DNA of 64,000 nt from Cryobacterium fucosi (GTDB taxonomy: Bacteria; Actinomycetota; Actinomycetes; Actinomycetales; Microbacteriaceae). Numbering within the stretch: position 1 is the first letter of the stretch; the number at the start of each line of letters is the position of its first letter. The stretch covers positions 1-64,000 of the forward strand of contig NZ_SOHH01000066.1 in assembly GCF_004403515.1 (NCBI RefSeq), given 5' to 3'. Shown here piece by piece: positions 63,427-64,000 of the stretch. The notes under the pieces are model-generated. The model did not search any database and was not told the origin of the DNA. It saw only the letters and a list, made by a program, of their open reading frames with translations. Made by a program: the position numbers and the translations under genes.

Positions 63427-63555
63427 CGAGTCCTCTTGCGGGTCAACACACGAGGGAGGTCCACGCGGGTTGGCCCAGTATCCCCCATCGGACGAAATTG
63501 TATGCAATTTGTGGCGAGTGTCGCCGCCGGCAGGCCCGGCCCAGTTCAGTTCAGA

Positions 63556-64000
63556 TCAGATCAGGGACACGACGGCTTGCGCGGCCGCGAAGATGGCCAG
63601 TCCGGCGAGGGCACCGACGACCGTGCCGTTGATGCGGATGAACTGCAGGTCCTTGCCGACCTGCAACTCGATCTTCTCCGAGGTCTCGGTCGCGTCCCAC
63701 CGTTCGACGGTCTCGGTGATGACACCGGCGATCTCGTGCCGGTAGCTGCGCACGAGGTGGCTGGCCGAGTCGGCCAGCCACCGGTTGATCCTCGCGCCGA
63801 GGGCGCCGTCGCTCTGCAGCCGCGCGCCGACCTCGATCACGGTCGAGCGGATGCCGGCGCGAAGCGCGCTCGCCGGGTCACCGAGGGAGTCGGCCAGGGA
63901 GGCCTTGACCGACTCCCACGTTTCCCCGGCGAATTCGCGCAACCGGGCGCTGTCGAGCAGCTCGAGCTTGAGCGTCTCCACCCGCGTGATCATGGCGGGA
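63556..64000 (-). CDS. DUF445 membrane protein, C-terminal part (gene continues past the right edge)
   Basis: About 148 residues are visible, and the frame is open to the window edge. Helical, amphipathic sequence (LREFAGETWESVKASLADSL, IRSTVIEVGARLQSDGALGA, HLVRSYRHEIAGVITETVER) ends in the DUF445 signature ELQVGKDLQFIRINGTVVGA and a terminal membrane helix LAGLAIFAAAQAVVSLI. DUF445 proteins have an N-terminal helix too, outside the window. Function unknown. The stop overlaps a pentamer repeat (CAGTT x2, CAGAT x2). Confidence 0.8.
   Translation of the reverse strand, partial: PAMITRVETLKLELLDSARLREFAGETWESVKASLADSLGDPASALRAGIRSTVIEVGARLQSDGALGARINRWLADSASHLVRSYRHEIAGVITETVERWDATETSEKIELQVGKDLQFIRINGTVVGALAGLAIFAAAQAVVSLI

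Overview
The window comes from a high-GC actinobacterium, most likely a member of Microbacteriaceae. Supporting signs are the LpqE-like/carD/ispDF/cysS/rlmB block, a senX3-regX3-phoU-gpmA block, ppk1-mutT1, glnR-mshD (mycothiol), a DtxR-family regulator beside serC, DUF2530/DUF3027 and XPB-type helicase genes, many GTG/TTG starts, promoters that imply leaderless mRNAs, and intergenic repeats of the GACAGGCTCGACCACC type. The genus is not resolved; something close to Cryobacterium or Leifsonia is a guess. No plasmid, phage or CRISPR signature is visible.

Layout. 1-4.9 kb is a patchy accessory stretch. It has a HAD phosphatase, the remains of a beta-glucoside PTS operon (a GH1 gene that lost both catalytic glutamates through two in-frame deletions, and a frameshifted EIIA piece), an HTH protein at the break point, a TetR gene divergent from two small membrane-protein genes around a perfect palindrome, and tRNA-Arg. 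4.9-25.5 kb is mostly housekeeping: a CHAP cell-wall hydrolase, HNH nuclease, DtxR-type regulator, serC, small conserved actinobacterial genes, an XPB helicase and its partner, FolP2-like and RibD-like genes, a two-component system, a lone WXG100 protein, groL with two CIRCE operators, a cold-shock gene and msrB.

25.75-31.15 kb is a 5.4-kb genomic island at the 3' end of tRNA-Thr(UGU). An exact 20-bp copy of the tRNA end marks the far border. The island carries an ArsR-rhodanese regulator facing a tightly packed run of MBL-rhodanese, MFS transporter, PIG-L deacetylase, DsrE and OsmC genes, which looks like a reactive-sulfur or thiol-conjugate module. No integrase is present.

31.2-57.4 kb is core again: a DsbA-like protein, a sugar ABC ATPase, DUF4032, the rlmB/cysS/ispDF/carD block, SenX3-RegX3, PhoU, GpmA, YgfZ, GlnR, MshD, Ppk1, MutT1 and pstSCAB with a Pho-box-like repeat. 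Phosphate sensing, uptake and polyphosphate metabolism are therefore concentrated within 15 kb. PabC-like, RskA and SigK genes follow.

57.7-64 kb has a conserved hypothetical gene, tRNA-Lys, and a small cassette in which two paralogous proteins, each an SGNH-like domain lacking its usual catalytic residues fused to a GAF domain, flank a ParB-like protein, a Kef/Nap-type antiporter and a left-handed beta-helix protein. A DUF445 gene runs off the right edge.

The two most novel-looking items are the tRNA-Thr sulfur island and the paired pseudo-SGNH-GAF cassette.
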